From positions 124,001 through 188,000 of the forward strand of contig JAEPOM010000001.1 in NCBI GenBank assembly GCA_017642885.1: a stretch of DNA of 64,000 nucleotides, read 5' to 3'. The stretch is from Henriciella sp. (GTDB lineage: Bacteria; Pseudomonadota; Alphaproteobacteria; Caulobacterales; Hyphomonadaceae). Below are positions 45,827 to 55,900 of the stretch, piece after piece. A program made the position numbers and the translations under genes. Numbering within the stretch: position 1 is the stretch's first letter; each line of letters starts with the position of its first letter. The notes beneath the pieces are model-generated. The model had not been told where the DNA came from, did no database searches, and saw only the letters and a program-made list of their open reading frames with translations.

Positions 45827-47035
45827 TTAGTGCAGGATTTCGAACAGGCCGGCTGCGCCCATGCCGCCGCCGATGCACATGGTGACGACGCCATACTTGG
45901 CTTTGCGGCGCTGGCCTTCCATAAGGATGGAGCCGGTGCAGCGTGCGCCCGTCATGCCGAATGGGTGACCGATTGAGATCGAGCCGCCATTAACGTTGTA
46001 CTTCTCTGGATCAATGCCCAGGAAGTCACGGGAATAGAGGCACTGCGAAGCAAACGCCTCATTCAGTTCCCAAAGGTCGATATCGTCGACGGTGAGGCCG
46101 TGACGCTCGAGCAGGCGCGGAACCGCTTTGACAGGGCCGATGCCCATCTCGTCCGGGTCTACGCCGCCAACGTTGAAGCCCATGAAACGGCCCATTGGCG
46201 AAAGACCCCGGCGTGCAGCCTCTTCAGCTTCCATAACGACAACTGCGGCAGCGCCATCTGACAGCTGCGAGGCGTTACCCGCAGTGACGAACTTGCCTTC
46301 TTTGACGATCTGACCGCCGCGGAATACCGGTGGCAGACCGGCAAGCGCTTCAGCCGTCGTGCCTGGGCGATTACACTCGTCACGATCAACGGTGACATCC
46401 TGGTATGTCTCTTCGCCCGTCTCTTTGTTGACCAGTTTCATCCGGGTCTGGAGCGGTGCGATTTCCTCGGCCATGTAGCCGTTCTTCTGGAACTCGGCGG
46501 TACGGCGCTGGGATTCAGCTGAGTACTCATCCTGGTATTCGCGGCTGATGCCATAACGGTCAGCGACGATTTCAGCTGTTTCGATCATGGTCATCCAGAT
46601 GGCTGGCCATTGCTGCATCAGCTGATCTTCAGTGTAGCGGTGCATGTTCATGTGGCCCGAGCGAGAAACCAGGGAAAGGCTCTCAACACCGCCGCCAATG
46701 GCAACCGGTGCGCCTTCATTGATAACTGTGTGCGCCGCATTCGCGATCGCCTGTAGGCCAGACGAGCAGAAGCGGTTGATGGTGGCGCCGGACGTAGAGC
46801 TTGGGCAGCCGGCCCAGAGCGCAGCGTTGCGCGCAACATTGTGGCCGGTCGCGCCTTCTGGTTGCGCTGTCCCAAGAAAGACGTCTTCGACGGCTTCCGG
46901 CTCGACGTTCGCGCGTGCCAGGGCGTGCTTGATGGCGTGGCCCGCCATGGTGATACCGTGCGTGTCGTTCAGTGACCCGCGACCGGTCTTGGCAAGGCCC
47001 GTGCGGGCATAGGATACGATGACTGCTTCGCGCAT
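45827..47035 (-). CDS. Acetyl-CoA C-acyltransferase (thiolase)
   Basis: 402 residues from ATG 47035 with CGGGAG upstream. Acyl-enzyme Cys90 ([10 protein letters not shown]), [12 protein letters not shown] with the active-site His, and the C-terminal Cys in [14 protein letters not shown]. This combination marks the thiolase superfamily; whether it is the FadA-type beta-oxidation enzyme or an acetoacetyl-CoA thiolase is not decided by these motifs. A downstream terminator closes the gene. Confidence 0.9.
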   Translation of the reverse strand: MREAVIVSYARTGLAKTGRGSLNDTHGITMAGHAIKHALARANVEPEAVEDVFLGTAQPEGATGHNVARNAALWAGCPSSTSGATINRFCSSGLQAIANAAHTVINEGAPVAIGGGVESLSLVSRSGHMNMHRYTEDQLMQQWPAIWMTMIETAEIVADRYGISREYQDEYSAESQRRTAEFQKNGYMAEEIAPLQTRMKLVNKETGEETYQDVTVDRDECNRPGTTAEALAGLPPVFRGGQIVKEGKFVTAGNASQLSDGAAAVVVMEAEEAARRGLSPMGRFMGFNVGGVDPDEMGIGPVKAVPRLLERHGLTVDDIDLWELNEAFASQCLYSRDFLGIDPEKYNVNGGSISIGHPFGMTGARCTGSILMEGQRRKAKYGVVTMCIGGGMGAAGLFEILH

Positions 47036-47201
47036 AACGAAAATCTCCCGTGAGTTGTCTATGTTGCAGCGCACCCTAGAGAAGCGAACCGAGCTCGACT
47101 AGGGGTAACGTTGACGTAAAGTGGAAGGACGTCGCGGAAACCCCTTCACGAATGCGCGATTACTGCCTAGCCTGTCGGTCTTCAAAGGGGAGACCATAGA
47201 A

Positions 47202-47648
47202 ATGGGTATATTCAAATTCGCACTCAACAAGGGCAAGGACATCATTGCCGAGCGCAACAAGGTGGCAGAAAAAGCCATCCGCAAGGAAGTCGAGGATCTC
47301 GGTCTGGACGATGAGCTGGGCAATGACTTCAAAGTCACCGTCGAAGGCAAGCAGGTGAAGCTTGAAGGCAAAGTGCCGGACCAGGCGACCAAGGAAAAAC
47401 TGATCCTGGCGGCTGGCAATGTCAGCGGCGTAGCCGAGGTCGACGATGGCATGAAAGTCAAATCCAAGGCCAAGGTCGGCGAGTCTGTCTTTCACACGGT
47501 AAAGTCAGGTGACTCATTGTCGAAAATTGCCAAAAAGTATTACGGCGATGCGATGCGGTATCCGGATATTTTCGATGCCAACACGCCAATGCTGAAGCAC
47601 CCGGACAAGATCTATCCAGGACAGGTCCTGCGGATCCCGGGCGCCTAG
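47202..47648 (+). CDS. BON and LysM domain protein (YgaU-like)
   Basis: 148 residues from ATG 47202 (AGGGGAG upstream). N-terminal BON-like domain (residues 1-85, with DFKVTVEGKQVKLEGKV and GNVSGVAEVDD), then a C-terminal LysM domain of the potassium-binding Kbp type, HTVKSGDSLSKIAKKYYGDAMRYPDIFDANTPMLKHPDKIYPGQVLRIP. YgaU/Kbp of E. coli has the same layout and binds K+ in the cytoplasm. No signal peptide is present, which fits. Confidence 0.87.
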   Translation: MGIFKFALNKGKDIIAERNKVAEKAIRKEVEDLGLDDELGNDFKVTVEGKQVKLEGKVPDQATKEKLILAAGNVSGVAEVDDGMKVKSKAKVGESVFHTVKSGDSLSKIAKKYYGDAMRYPDIFDANTPMLKHPDKIYPGQVLRIPGA

Positions 47649-47666
47649 ACCATAAGGAAGACAGAC

Positions 47667-48338
47667 ATGCTGCGAGCCACTCTTGCGCTTTTCATTGCAC
47701 TTGGGCTCGCAGCGTGTGCGTTTGCTGAAGCTCCCGCCAGCAAGGGAGAAAACGACGCGACCGGGTTCTATCGTCCCGGCGTGACAATCCCCGACAGCGC
47801 CGATCTCAGCCGCGGCGACGTCCCACGCGACGGTTATGGGCGACCCTATACGTATGAAGGCCTCGGCGAAAAGCTGCCGGACTTTATCGGCGAGACGACG
47901 GAAGAGGCGACCTTCTCCTCCCGCACGCTCGAGGGACGCTGGACCGTGATCGAGGTCTGGGGAATCTGGTGCCATGACAGTCGCCGCGACGCGAAATACG
48001 CGGCAGCCCTCTCGAGCGCGCTGACGCAGGATCCAGACGTGGACTTCATGTCGATCCACACACCGCCAAACGCCGACAACACACATCAGGCGTTGCGAAA
48101 CTATGCCTCGGTCGCGGACTGGTTCGAGGAAAAGGGATGGTCATTTCTGACCGTTGTGGATCATGATGCTTCTCTGCGTGAGACTCTGAAAATCCGCTGG
48201 ACCCCTACATATTTACTCATCGCGCCAGACCGGACGGTGCAAGGCTTTCGAACCGGACTCGCCGATGCGGGCGATGATGCGGTGAAGGGGTTTGTGCAGG
48301 ATATTGCCAGAGCACGGGCGGATTGGACCGCGTCTTGA
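47667..48338 (+). CDS. Thioredoxin-fold lipoprotein with a single active cysteine
   Basis: 223 residues. Lipoprotein signal MLRATLALFIALGLAAC. TlpA-like domain: VIEVWGIWCHDSRRD and, near the C-terminus, RWTPTYLLI, the cis-Pro of thioredoxins. The active site is WCHDS, where Cys102 is followed by His-Asp-Ser105 instead of a second Cys. This is the C-x-x-S form of monothiol or electron-accepting thioredoxin-like proteins. Not a typical TlpA; exact function unknown. Starts 18 bases after the LysM gene. Confidence 0.75.
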   Translation: MLRATLALFIALGLAACAFAEAPASKGENDATGFYRPGVTIPDSADLSRGDVPRDGYGRPYTYEGLGEKLPDFIGETTEEATFSSRTLEGRWTVIEVWGIWCHDSRRDAKYAAALSSALTQDPDVDFMSIHTPPNADNTHQALRNYASVADWFEEKGWSFLTVVDHDASLRETLKIRWTPTYLLIAPDRTVQGFRTGLADAGDDAVKGFVQDIARARADWTAS

Positions 48339-48589
48339 GCCAGGATGTTGGACTAGAATCGGCTTAAGTTCGCAGCGTCGTCCCGGTGCCAAATTCGAAC
48401 CACTTTGCAGACTCCACCGTTCGATTCAGACATAGTGTGATCGAGCTTCGTACAGCTGTCCGGAAAGTTCGGAAAAAGCGGCGGATATAACCGTAATTTC
48501 ATCAGAATCTTGCCTTTGCACCCTATCAATACGGGGGTCTCAACCTGTATTAAGACCTCGTTAGAGAATTTCATAAGGTGGACCTGAGC

Positions 48590-50410
48590 ATGCTGCACCC
48601 TTCAACAAAAAAACTGATTGATCGCCTGGCTGAAATGACGGAGCTCGGCAAGCTCGATTGGACTGAAGGTGAAAACGGAAGTCTGGTCTATTCGACCGAA
48701 GGCTACAGCGTCTGCCTGCCGGAAGGGGCGCAAGAAATCATCATCCAGAGCATTGATGGCAAGGAGCTCGAGCGCGCCGCCACCGAAGCCTTGGTGAGCA
48801 CCATGTCAGAGCACGGCACATCCTACGCTCAAATCGTCACCGAAATGGGTGCCGAAGCGAACCGTTATGCTCGGGGCACAGAAACGGCGATTTCGAGCCT
48901 CTTAGCCGGAATGGCAGAGCCTGAAGCCCCAGTCGAAGAAGACGACATCGACCTGGCGGAGCAAGGCCCGGAAGATCCAGGCGATGAAAGCGCCGCCCTG
49001 GCATCAGAAGGTATCGCGAACCACGAACTCAAGACTGAATCAGAACAAGCGTCCGAGCCGGAGCCCGCGCCAGAGATAGAGCCAGAGCTTGAGACTGCCG
49101 CAGAGCCGGACGCCTTCGACGAACCAGAAGCCGCGCCCGTGGAAATGGCGCGCGCTGAAAACGATGCGGTTTCCAGTATCGAAACAGAAACTGAAACCGA
49201 CATCGCCTCGCCCGCTGATTTGAACGAGTTCGAGGCAGCCGAAACAGATGGCGAAGAGGTCCACACGGAGAGCGAGGTCACCGAGGCCGTCGCGCGTCTC
49301 GCAGATGAGGTCAATAATCGACCAGACCCTGCCCCCGTCGATACTGTAGAGATCGCGGAGCAAGTAGATAGCACTTCCAACGAAGACGAGCCGTCCACGA
49401 TTGGCATCGCCGCCGCTGCCGCGATGGGGGTCGTCGCGAGCGCGGCAGGCCTCAGTCAGGACGATTCTGCAGAAGACGAGGTTCAGGGATCTATCGCCGA
49501 GGAAGTTGAAACAACCGAATTGGCGGCGACCGATACACCCGCAGAAACTGAAACTCCGCCGGCTATGGAAGCGGATTCCGCCCCCGCTTATGTGCCATTT
49601 GGATTGGAAGCCTCAGAGGAACCAGTCACCCCATCGGACGACACTGCCGCTCATAGCGACGGGGATGACGCCCCCCAGGTGGAGGCAGCTCCCGTCGCGT
49701 TTGGTGAACTGAATCAGGAGCGCGCGCCTGTCGAAACCATGTCAGACCCGGTCGCCACTGCAGCTGGCATGACCGATACAGAGTCTGTCTCTGAGGTCGA
49801 AACGCTCGTCATCGATGAACCAGTCGAGAGCGCTGTTTCTGAATCCGAGATTGAAGTCGCCGCTGAACCTGAAGTCACCTCGTTCTTCACCGCGAACGCA
49901 CCTGCTGCAGACTCTGAACCTCAGACGGAAACGGTCTTGGTCGAAGAAACCGCCTCAGGGACGGCAACTGAGCCAGAACCGGCTTTTGCGAGCGTGTCGG
50001 ATACTCCTGCGACGTCGACGCTGCCGGAGGCGGAAGCCGCGGAAGAGGCCTCCATCGAATCCGATCCCGAACCCGTACTGGCCGCGCCTGAGGCCCCGCA
50101 AACTTACAGCTTGAGCGGTATTGGCGCCGGCTTTGGGCTCGGTGCCTTGTCGGCGAAAACCGAGGCGAGCGGAATCCCTGGTCCCACAGCAGTGACTCAA
50201 GCGGAGCCGGAAAAGATCGTAATCGACGCGACTGAGGATGTGCTACCAGAACTCGAGGGCAACCTCGATCTTGAAAAGATGGAAGCCGCTGTTTCAGAGA
50301 TAAATTTCGGTAAGACGGATGCTGGCGAAGCGACCACAGAGAGCGATGTTGAGGATGAATCAGACGGCGACATCCTGAAACCACGGACCCGTTTTAATCC
50401 TTGGGATTGA
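48590..50410 (+). CDS. 606-residue acidic, largely disordered protein with a conserved-looking N-terminus
   Basis: ATG 48590 with AAGGTGG upstream. About 105 N-terminal residues look folded (HPSTKKLIDRLAEMTELGKLDWTEGENG...AEANRYARGT), then some 430 residues are dominated by Ala, Glu, Asp, Thr, Ser and Pro, with many SE, EPE and ETE runs and short hydrophobic patches (IAAAAAMGVVASAAGL; YSLSGIGAGFGLGALSAK). The last 60 residues turn more ordinary and end KPRTRFNPWD. No signal peptide or transmembrane segment. Function unknown; a low-complexity anchoring or scaffold role is one guess. A long hairpin follows the stop. Confidence 0.65.
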   Translation: MLHPSTKKLIDRLAEMTELGKLDWTEGENGSLVYSTEGYSVCLPEGAQEIIIQSIDGKELERAATEALVSTMSEHGTSYAQIVTEMGAEANRYARGTETAISSLLAGMAEPEAPVEEDDIDLAEQGPEDPGDESAALASEGIANHELKTESEQASEPEPAPEIEPELETAAEPDAFDEPEAAPVEMARAENDAVSSIETETETDIASPADLNEFEAAETDGEEVHTESEVTEAVARLADEVNNRPDPAPVDTVEIAEQVDSTSNEDEPSTIGIAAAAAMGVVASAAGLSQDDSAEDEVQGSIAEEVETTELAATDTPAETETPPAMEADSAPAYVPFGLEASEEPVTPSDDTAAHSDGDDAPQVEAAPVAFGELNQERAPVETMSDPVATAAGMTDTESVSEVETLVIDEPVESAVSESEIEVAAEPEVTSFFTANAPAADSEPQTETVLVEETASGTATEPEPAFASVSDTPATSTLPEAEAAEEASIESDPEPVLAAPEAPQTYSLSGIGAGFGLGALSAKTEASGIPGPTAVTQAEPEKIVIDATEDVLPELEGNLDLEKMEAAVSEINFGKTDAGEATTESDVEDESDGDILKPRTRFNPWD

Positions 50411-50418
50411 TTGCTTTT

Positions 50419-50476
50419 CACAGAACACAAGTTGAGCAAAGGCGTGTCTATAGGCACACTTTTGCTAAGTTCTGTG
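50419..50476 (+). ncRNA. Long stem-loop after the acidic-protein stop
   Basis: Outer stem CACAGAAC (50419-50426) with GTTCTGTG (50469-50476), inner stem AGCAAA (50435-50440) with TTTGCT (50461-50466), tip GTGT (50444-50447) with ACAC (50456-50459). No T-run follows, so a normal Rho-independent terminator is not clear. Could be a 3' stability element, attenuator or protein-bound RNA. Confidence 0.45.
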
Positions 50477-50491
50477 TCCGCGCCGCCACAG

Positions 50492-50507
50492 TGTAAACTT
50501 ATTTACA
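50492..50507. promoter_or_regulatory. Palindrome upstream of the TonB-receptor gene
   Basis: TGTAAA (50492-50497) and TTTACA (50502-50507) with a CTTA spacer. Sits in the 225-base gap before the receptor start; a regulator's operator or part of a promoter. A 12-base direct repeat TTTGCCTTGTTC (50533 and 50604) is also in the gap. Confidence 0.45.
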
Positions 50508-50635
50508 TACACCTCTCGATCAAAAGACAGAATTTGCCTTGTTCAGTTCAGGTCATCGTCTAGTTCGATATCGTGGCGTCTCAATATAGATGTCGCCGCC
50601 AAGTTTGCCTTGTTCTGACTGAAAGTAACCTTCTG

Positions 50636-52858
50636 ATGTCTGTTAAATCCTCCCTGAACTACTCCATTGCCGCTGCGATCCTTTATGGCATGGGCACTGC
50701 GCCTGCTCTTGCGCAGGACGCCGACGAAGCCGATGCCCGTCGCCTCGATCCGATCGTCACCACGGCGCAGCGTGTCGAGCAAGACGCGCAAGATGTTCCG
50801 ATCTCGATCACGACTGTGTCGGACGAAAAGCTGGACAATTTGAAAGCGGGTGGCGCTGATGTCCGCTTCCTGTCTGCACGGGTTCCCAGTGTCATTGCCG
50901 AAAGCTCGTTCGGTCGCGCTTTCCCGCGATTTTACATTCGCGGATACGGCAATACAGACTTCGATTTGAATTCCACCCAGCCCGTCTCGCTGGTCTATGA
51001 CGACATTCCTTATGAGAACCCGATCCTCAAGGGCTATCCAGTCTTCGACATGGAAGCCGTCGAAGTTCTTCGCGGTCCGCAAGGCACGCTTTTTGGTCGC
51101 AACACACCCGGTGGTATCATCAAGTTTGACAGTGTGAAGCCCAGCCAGGATTTCGACGCCTATGCCCGCGGCTCCTACGGCACTTACAACACATTTGACG
51201 TCGAAGGCGCTGTTGGCGGCGCCCTGACGGACAAACTCTCCGCTCGCCTGTCCGTTTTGCATCAGACACGCGACAATTATGTCGACAATGGATTTACTGG
51301 CGAGACCGACGTGTTTGAAGGCTTTGAGGTCACGTCGGGCCGTCTCCAGTTTCTGTTGGAAGCGACAGACACGCTGGATCTGCTCCTGAACATTCACGCG
51401 GTCACCAATGAGGGTAGCGCCCGCCTCTTCCGAGCCAATATTATTGACCAGGGACAACGCGGTCTCGGCAGCAATTTCGACCGCGATACCGTGTTCTTCG
51501 ACGGCGGCGACGGCAATCCGCTAACGCAGGATTCAGCGGGCATAAATTTCAAAGCGAACAAAGATTTCCAGAATGGCTGGAACTTTACCTACATCTTCGG
51601 ACTCGAAACGACTGAAACCTTCTCACGTGGGGATATTGATGGCGGCGCCCTCGGTCCGAACGGGATCATTCCGTCAGGGCCATTCCGCTTTCCAAGCGAC
51701 ACTTCGGGCGGCATTGATGACCTGACCCAGACCACACATGAAGCTCGCTTCGCATTTGATGATGGTGGCCGCCTCCGTGCGCAAACCGGGGTTTTTGCAT
51801 TCGATGAGGAAGTTACAATCACCTCTCTCGCATATGCCGGCGATTTTGCCTTCTCCGGCGCGACGCGGTCGCAGGATTCTCAATCCTTCGGAATTTTCGG
51901 GTCGCTCTTCTATGACCTGACGGATCAACTGACCGTTTCCGGTGGCTTACGATACACAGATGACGAAAAAGACTTCGTCGCGACCCGCAATGTCGGGACG
52001 CCGCTCGGACCGGTGACAGAAAATGTGTCTGACGAACAGATCAGCTGGGACCTGTCCGCGACCTACGCCGTCAATGACGATGTCAATCTGTACGGACGCA
52101 TCGCGCGCGGGTATCGCGGCCCATCCGTTCAAGGACGGATCGTGTTTGGCGATACACTTTCTACCGCAGACAGCGAAACCGTGATCTCCTACGAAGCTGG
52201 GGCCAAGACCGAACTTCTTGACAAGCGGGTCCGTCTCAACGGAAACGTCTTTTACTATGAGATCTCCGATCAGCAGCTCACAGTTGTCGGCGGAACCAAC
52301 AATACGGTTCAGCTGATCAATGCCGATAAAGGCGAAGCCTACGGATTTGAAGTCGATGTGGAGGCGGTTGCAACAGAGAACCTTCTCTTCACTGCCGGGA
52401 TTTCCTATAACAAGACCGAGATCAAGGACGACCTGCTCCTTTCCCCAGGATGCGGCGGCCCGATCTGTACGATCCTGGACCCTGCGGTCGTGGTTGACGG
52501 TGTCACGCGCTATAATATCTCTGGCAACTCCTTCCCGAATGCACCGGAATGGATCGCCAATATGACGGCCCGTTACAGCATCCCGGTCGAGAGCGGCGAG
52601 CTCTACGCCTTCACGGACTGGGCCTATAAGGGCGACACGAACTTCTTCCTGTATGAGAGCGTGGAGTTTTTCCAGGAGGGCTATTGGGAAGGCGGGCTGC
52701 GCCTCGGATACGCGTCTGAGCACGGTTATGATGTCTCAGTGTTCGGCCGCAATATCACCGATGAAGACGCGCTGACCGGTGGCATTGATTTCACGACACT
52801 GACCGGTTTCGTCAACGAGCCACAGACGTTCGGGATTGAGTTCCGCTACGATTTCTAA
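50636..52858 (+). CDS. TonB-dependent outer-membrane receptor
   Basis: 740 residues. Signal peptide MSVKSSLNYSIAAAILYGMGTAPALAQD, plug domain (LDPIVTTAQRVEQDAQDVPISITTVSDEKL, FPRFYIRGYGN, VEVLRGPQGTLFGRNTPGGII), and a beta-barrel ending in Phe (FGIEFRYDF). Uptake of a scarce ligand (siderophore, carbohydrate or polysaccharide fragment) is the usual role, but the substrate is not readable. The frame upstream to 50573 has no support. Followed by a bidirectional terminator shared with the RND operon. Confidence 0.93.
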   Translation: MSVKSSLNYSIAAAILYGMGTAPALAQDADEADARRLDPIVTTAQRVEQDAQDVPISITTVSDEKLDNLKAGGADVRFLSARVPSVIAESSFGRAFPRFYIRGYGNTDFDLNSTQPVSLVYDDIPYENPILKGYPVFDMEAVEVLRGPQGTLFGRNTPGGIIKFDSVKPSQDFDAYARGSYGTYNTFDVEGAVGGALTDKLSARLSVLHQTRDNYVDNGFTGETDVFEGFEVTSGRLQFLLEATDTLDLLLNIHAVTNEGSARLFRANIIDQGQRGLGSNFDRDTVFFDGGDGNPLTQDSAGINFKANKDFQNGWNFTYIFGLETTETFSRGDIDGGALGPNGIIPSGPFRFPSDTSGGIDDLTQTTHEARFAFDDGGRLRAQTGVFAFDEEVTITSLAYAGDFAFSGATRSQDSQSFGIFGSLFYDLTDQLTVSGGLRYTDDEKDFVATRNVGTPLGPVTENVSDEQISWDLSATYAVNDDVNLYGRIARGYRGPSVQGRIVFGDTLSTADSETVISYEAGAKTELLDKRVRLNGNVFYYEISDQQLTVVGGTNNTVQLINADKGEAYGFEVDVEAVATENLLFTAGISYNKTEIKDDLLLSPGCGGPICTILDPAVVVDGVTRYNISGNSFPNAPEWIANMTARYSIPVESGELYAFTDWAYKGDTNFFLYESVEFFQEGYWEGGLRLGYASEHGYDVSVFGRNITDEDALTGGIDFTTLTGFVNEPQTFGIEFRYDF

Positions 52859-52880
52859 TCGGTCCTGCACGACCAGATCA

Positions 52881-52914
52881 AAAAGCCCCGCAGAGTGATC
52901 TGCGGGGCTTTTTT
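52881..52914. terminator. Bidirectional terminator between the TonB receptor and the RND pump
   Basis: AAAAGCCCCGCA (52881-52892) with TGCGGGGCTTTT (52901-52912), a 12-bp stem with A and T flanks. Serves both convergent genes. Confidence 0.9.
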
Positions 52915-52932
52915 GGACCATTGGTTTTTAGA

Positions 52933-55900
52933 CTATTCCGCTGGCACCCGTGCCGGATGTTGCCATCCGCGCCCGGTCAATAGGCGAATCAGACGCCGCA
53001 TCGGTTTCATCGTCATGATCCGGAATATGGCCGGCGTGAAATAGAGCGCTAGGATCGCAGATCCCGCGACGCCCCCAGCAATGCCCGTCGCCAACGGCAT
53101 CCAGAATACATCGCCTTGCAAAATGATCGGTACAAATCCGCCCATGGTGGTAAGCGTCGTCGCGATGATGTGCCGGGTCGCGGCGACCACGATTTCGCGC
53201 TGGGCGATCACGTCATCCGATTTGGCCGCTTCATTCCCGTTCAGGAGCGCCAGCACGACAATCGTACCGTTGATTGAAATCCCGAGCAGGCCCAGACCAC
53301 CCAGAATTGCATTGAAACCAAGCGGCAGGTTGAACATCCACACACCGCCAAACGCGAGGCCGATAGACATGAACCCAACGCTCATCACCAGAATGGCCAT
53401 GCGGAATGAATTGAACACCAGTGCCACAGCCCCGAGCATGACAAGCATCAGAGGGATGGCCAGAGACAGCAAATTAGCCATGGCTTCCGACTGATTGCTC
53501 GCCGTACCGCTTTCGATCCAGTCGAATCCCGGTGGCAGCTCGAACCCAGCCGCATCAAGGTTTTGTTTGAATTGCTGGTTGATCGGATCCGGCAGAGCGT
53601 ACGGTTCGATATAGGCAAAAATCTCATTCACACGGCGCCCATCAAGACGAATGATCTCAGCAGTTTGTGGCGAGAGCGTGAGGTCTCCGAGCGCTGCGAG
53701 CGGTGTTCCCAATCCAGGCCGCGCATTGCCAATCGTTTTCGATCGCAAGTTGGAAAGCTGTGTTCGCCTTTCCTCCGGCGCAATCACGCGGACCGGTAGC
53801 TCTTCGACCCCTTCCAGGATCGATCCAGCCGGTACGCCTTCAAGCTCTGCGCGAATGTCGCCAGCCAGCCCGGTCAGGCGCAATCCGGACATGGCCGTTG
53901 CCGTCTCATCGGCATCGAGCGTAACAATCGGCGCGCCTGTTTTCATCCGCGCCATGGTGAAGTTGACGCCGGGCGTTTGCGCCAGGATTTGCCGTGCCTG
54001 GTTTCCGTATTCATTCAGCGCGGCAAGATTTTCGCCGCGAATATAGAAGGCGATCGGCGCCGGAACAGGCGGCCCTTGCTCGAAGGGTGTCGCGAGGATT
54101 TGCGCTTCCGGGAAAGTCCGACGCAGCGTCGCTTGCACATCGCTGACCAGGATCCGGGTCGTTTCATTATTCCCCAACTGCACAAATCCGCTGGCAAAGC
54201 CTGACACGCCCTGGGTGTTATTGATGCTGTTATAATAGACCCGCGGCCCCGGTTCACCGACGACAAAATGAATGCCCTCGATGTCGGGATAGTTTTCGCG
54301 CAGGAACGTCGCGATATTTTGCGCGGTCTCTTCAGCCTCGTAGATCGTCGCTTGCGGATTGAGCGTCATTTCCAACTGGAATTGATCGCGCTCTGTTTGC
54401 GGGAAGAACTGGCTGGGCAGCTGACCTCCGAGATAAAACCCGATTGTGACCGGTATGATTCCCAACAGAATTCCAAGCAGCGGATTCCTCAGGACGCGCT
54501 CGACGCTCCATCGGTAACCGTCCGTAATAAAATCGATTTTTATGCCATCGCGCCAGAACCAGGAGCGCTCCCCGGGGCGACGCGGACGGTCCAGCATGCC
54601 CGCGAGCGCCGGTATTACCGTCATCGCGACGAGGAAGGACATGACGACCGCAAAGATCACCGACGTCCCAATCATTCCGATGAATTCACCCGCTGCGCCG
54701 GGCATGGCCGCGATCGGCGCGAAGGCGAGTGCCGTCGTCAAAGTCGAAGCGAGAAGCGGTCCAAAAAGTTTCTTTAGAGAGTGATCAATCGCGCCCATTA
54801 CAGATCGCCCGCTTATTCGCTCCTGATCATATTCATCCACGACGACAATGGCATTATCGATGAGAAGGCCAAGCGATATCACCAGACCCGTCACTGACAT
54901 CTGGTGCAGCGGATAATTGAAGAACTTGAACAGGGTAAGCACCAGCGCCACGGTCAATGGCAACGCCATGCCGACGACGAATGCCGCGCGCCAGCCCATG
55001 ACGAAAAACAAAACCGCAAAAACCAGTCCAGCGGACACGAGCAGGTTCTGCGCCAGACCATTCAGGCGCGACACTGTATACGTGCTTTGGTCAAATATTG
55101 GCGCCACGCTGATATCTTCCGGGACGTTTACCGCAAAGTCGGCAACCATCTCTCTGGCATTCTCGGCCCAGACATCCACCCGTTGATTGGGCTGAATATA
55201 GGCCGTCACAAAAATCGCGCGATTGCCATTACTATATGCCATCTTTGTCGGCGGATCTTCAATCCGTTTCACGACGTCTGCGACGTCTCCGACACGTAGC
55301 GCTGTGCCATCGTCGCGCTGAACCAGGGGCACGGCCCGAATACGGGCTATTCCATCGAACTCACCACCGATTTCGAGACCGACATTGCTGCGATCACCTC
55401 GGACGTTTCCAGCCGGCGCCTTGGCGTCTGCCGCTGCGATGAGGCGGGCCGCATCATTCATAGACAGGCCTGCCGCCGCCAAGGCTTCCGGGTCCGCGAT
55501 CACGCGGACTTCTTCTGCCGACAGCCCCATAATCTCTGTTTCATCAGTGGCATTCAGGCCCCTGAAACGATCGGCCAGGACTTCTGCGAGCCGCCCCATA
55601 ACAGCGAGCTGAGGCTCGCCCTCACCTTCCCAGGTGAGCGCAACCGTCATCGTCGCAGCGCCAACAAAGACCCGGCGCACGAACGGCTTGGACGCGCCTG
55701 ATGGTAGGTCGGCTTCCGCCAATTGCACCTGCTGCCGGATCAGGGTCCAGGCATTGTCCACTTCGGCGGCGTTGAGATCTTCGCTGATATCAATCGAGAT
55801 TTGTGAGACGTTCGCGCGCGAGCTCGAAATCAGTTCATTGATCTCTGGCAACTCCATCAAACGCCGCTCGATCGGTTCGGTTACGGTCGCTTCGATGCGC

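Noticed and set aside
48865-49407. Minus-strand serine-rich ORF inside the acidic-protein gene
   Set aside because: It is the reverse-strand image of a biased GAA/GCC repeat and has no ribosome site.
50543-51457. 304-residue minus-strand ORF across the TonB receptor start
   Set aside because: Low-quality composition and overlap with the well-supported receptor signal peptide and plug; a shadow frame.
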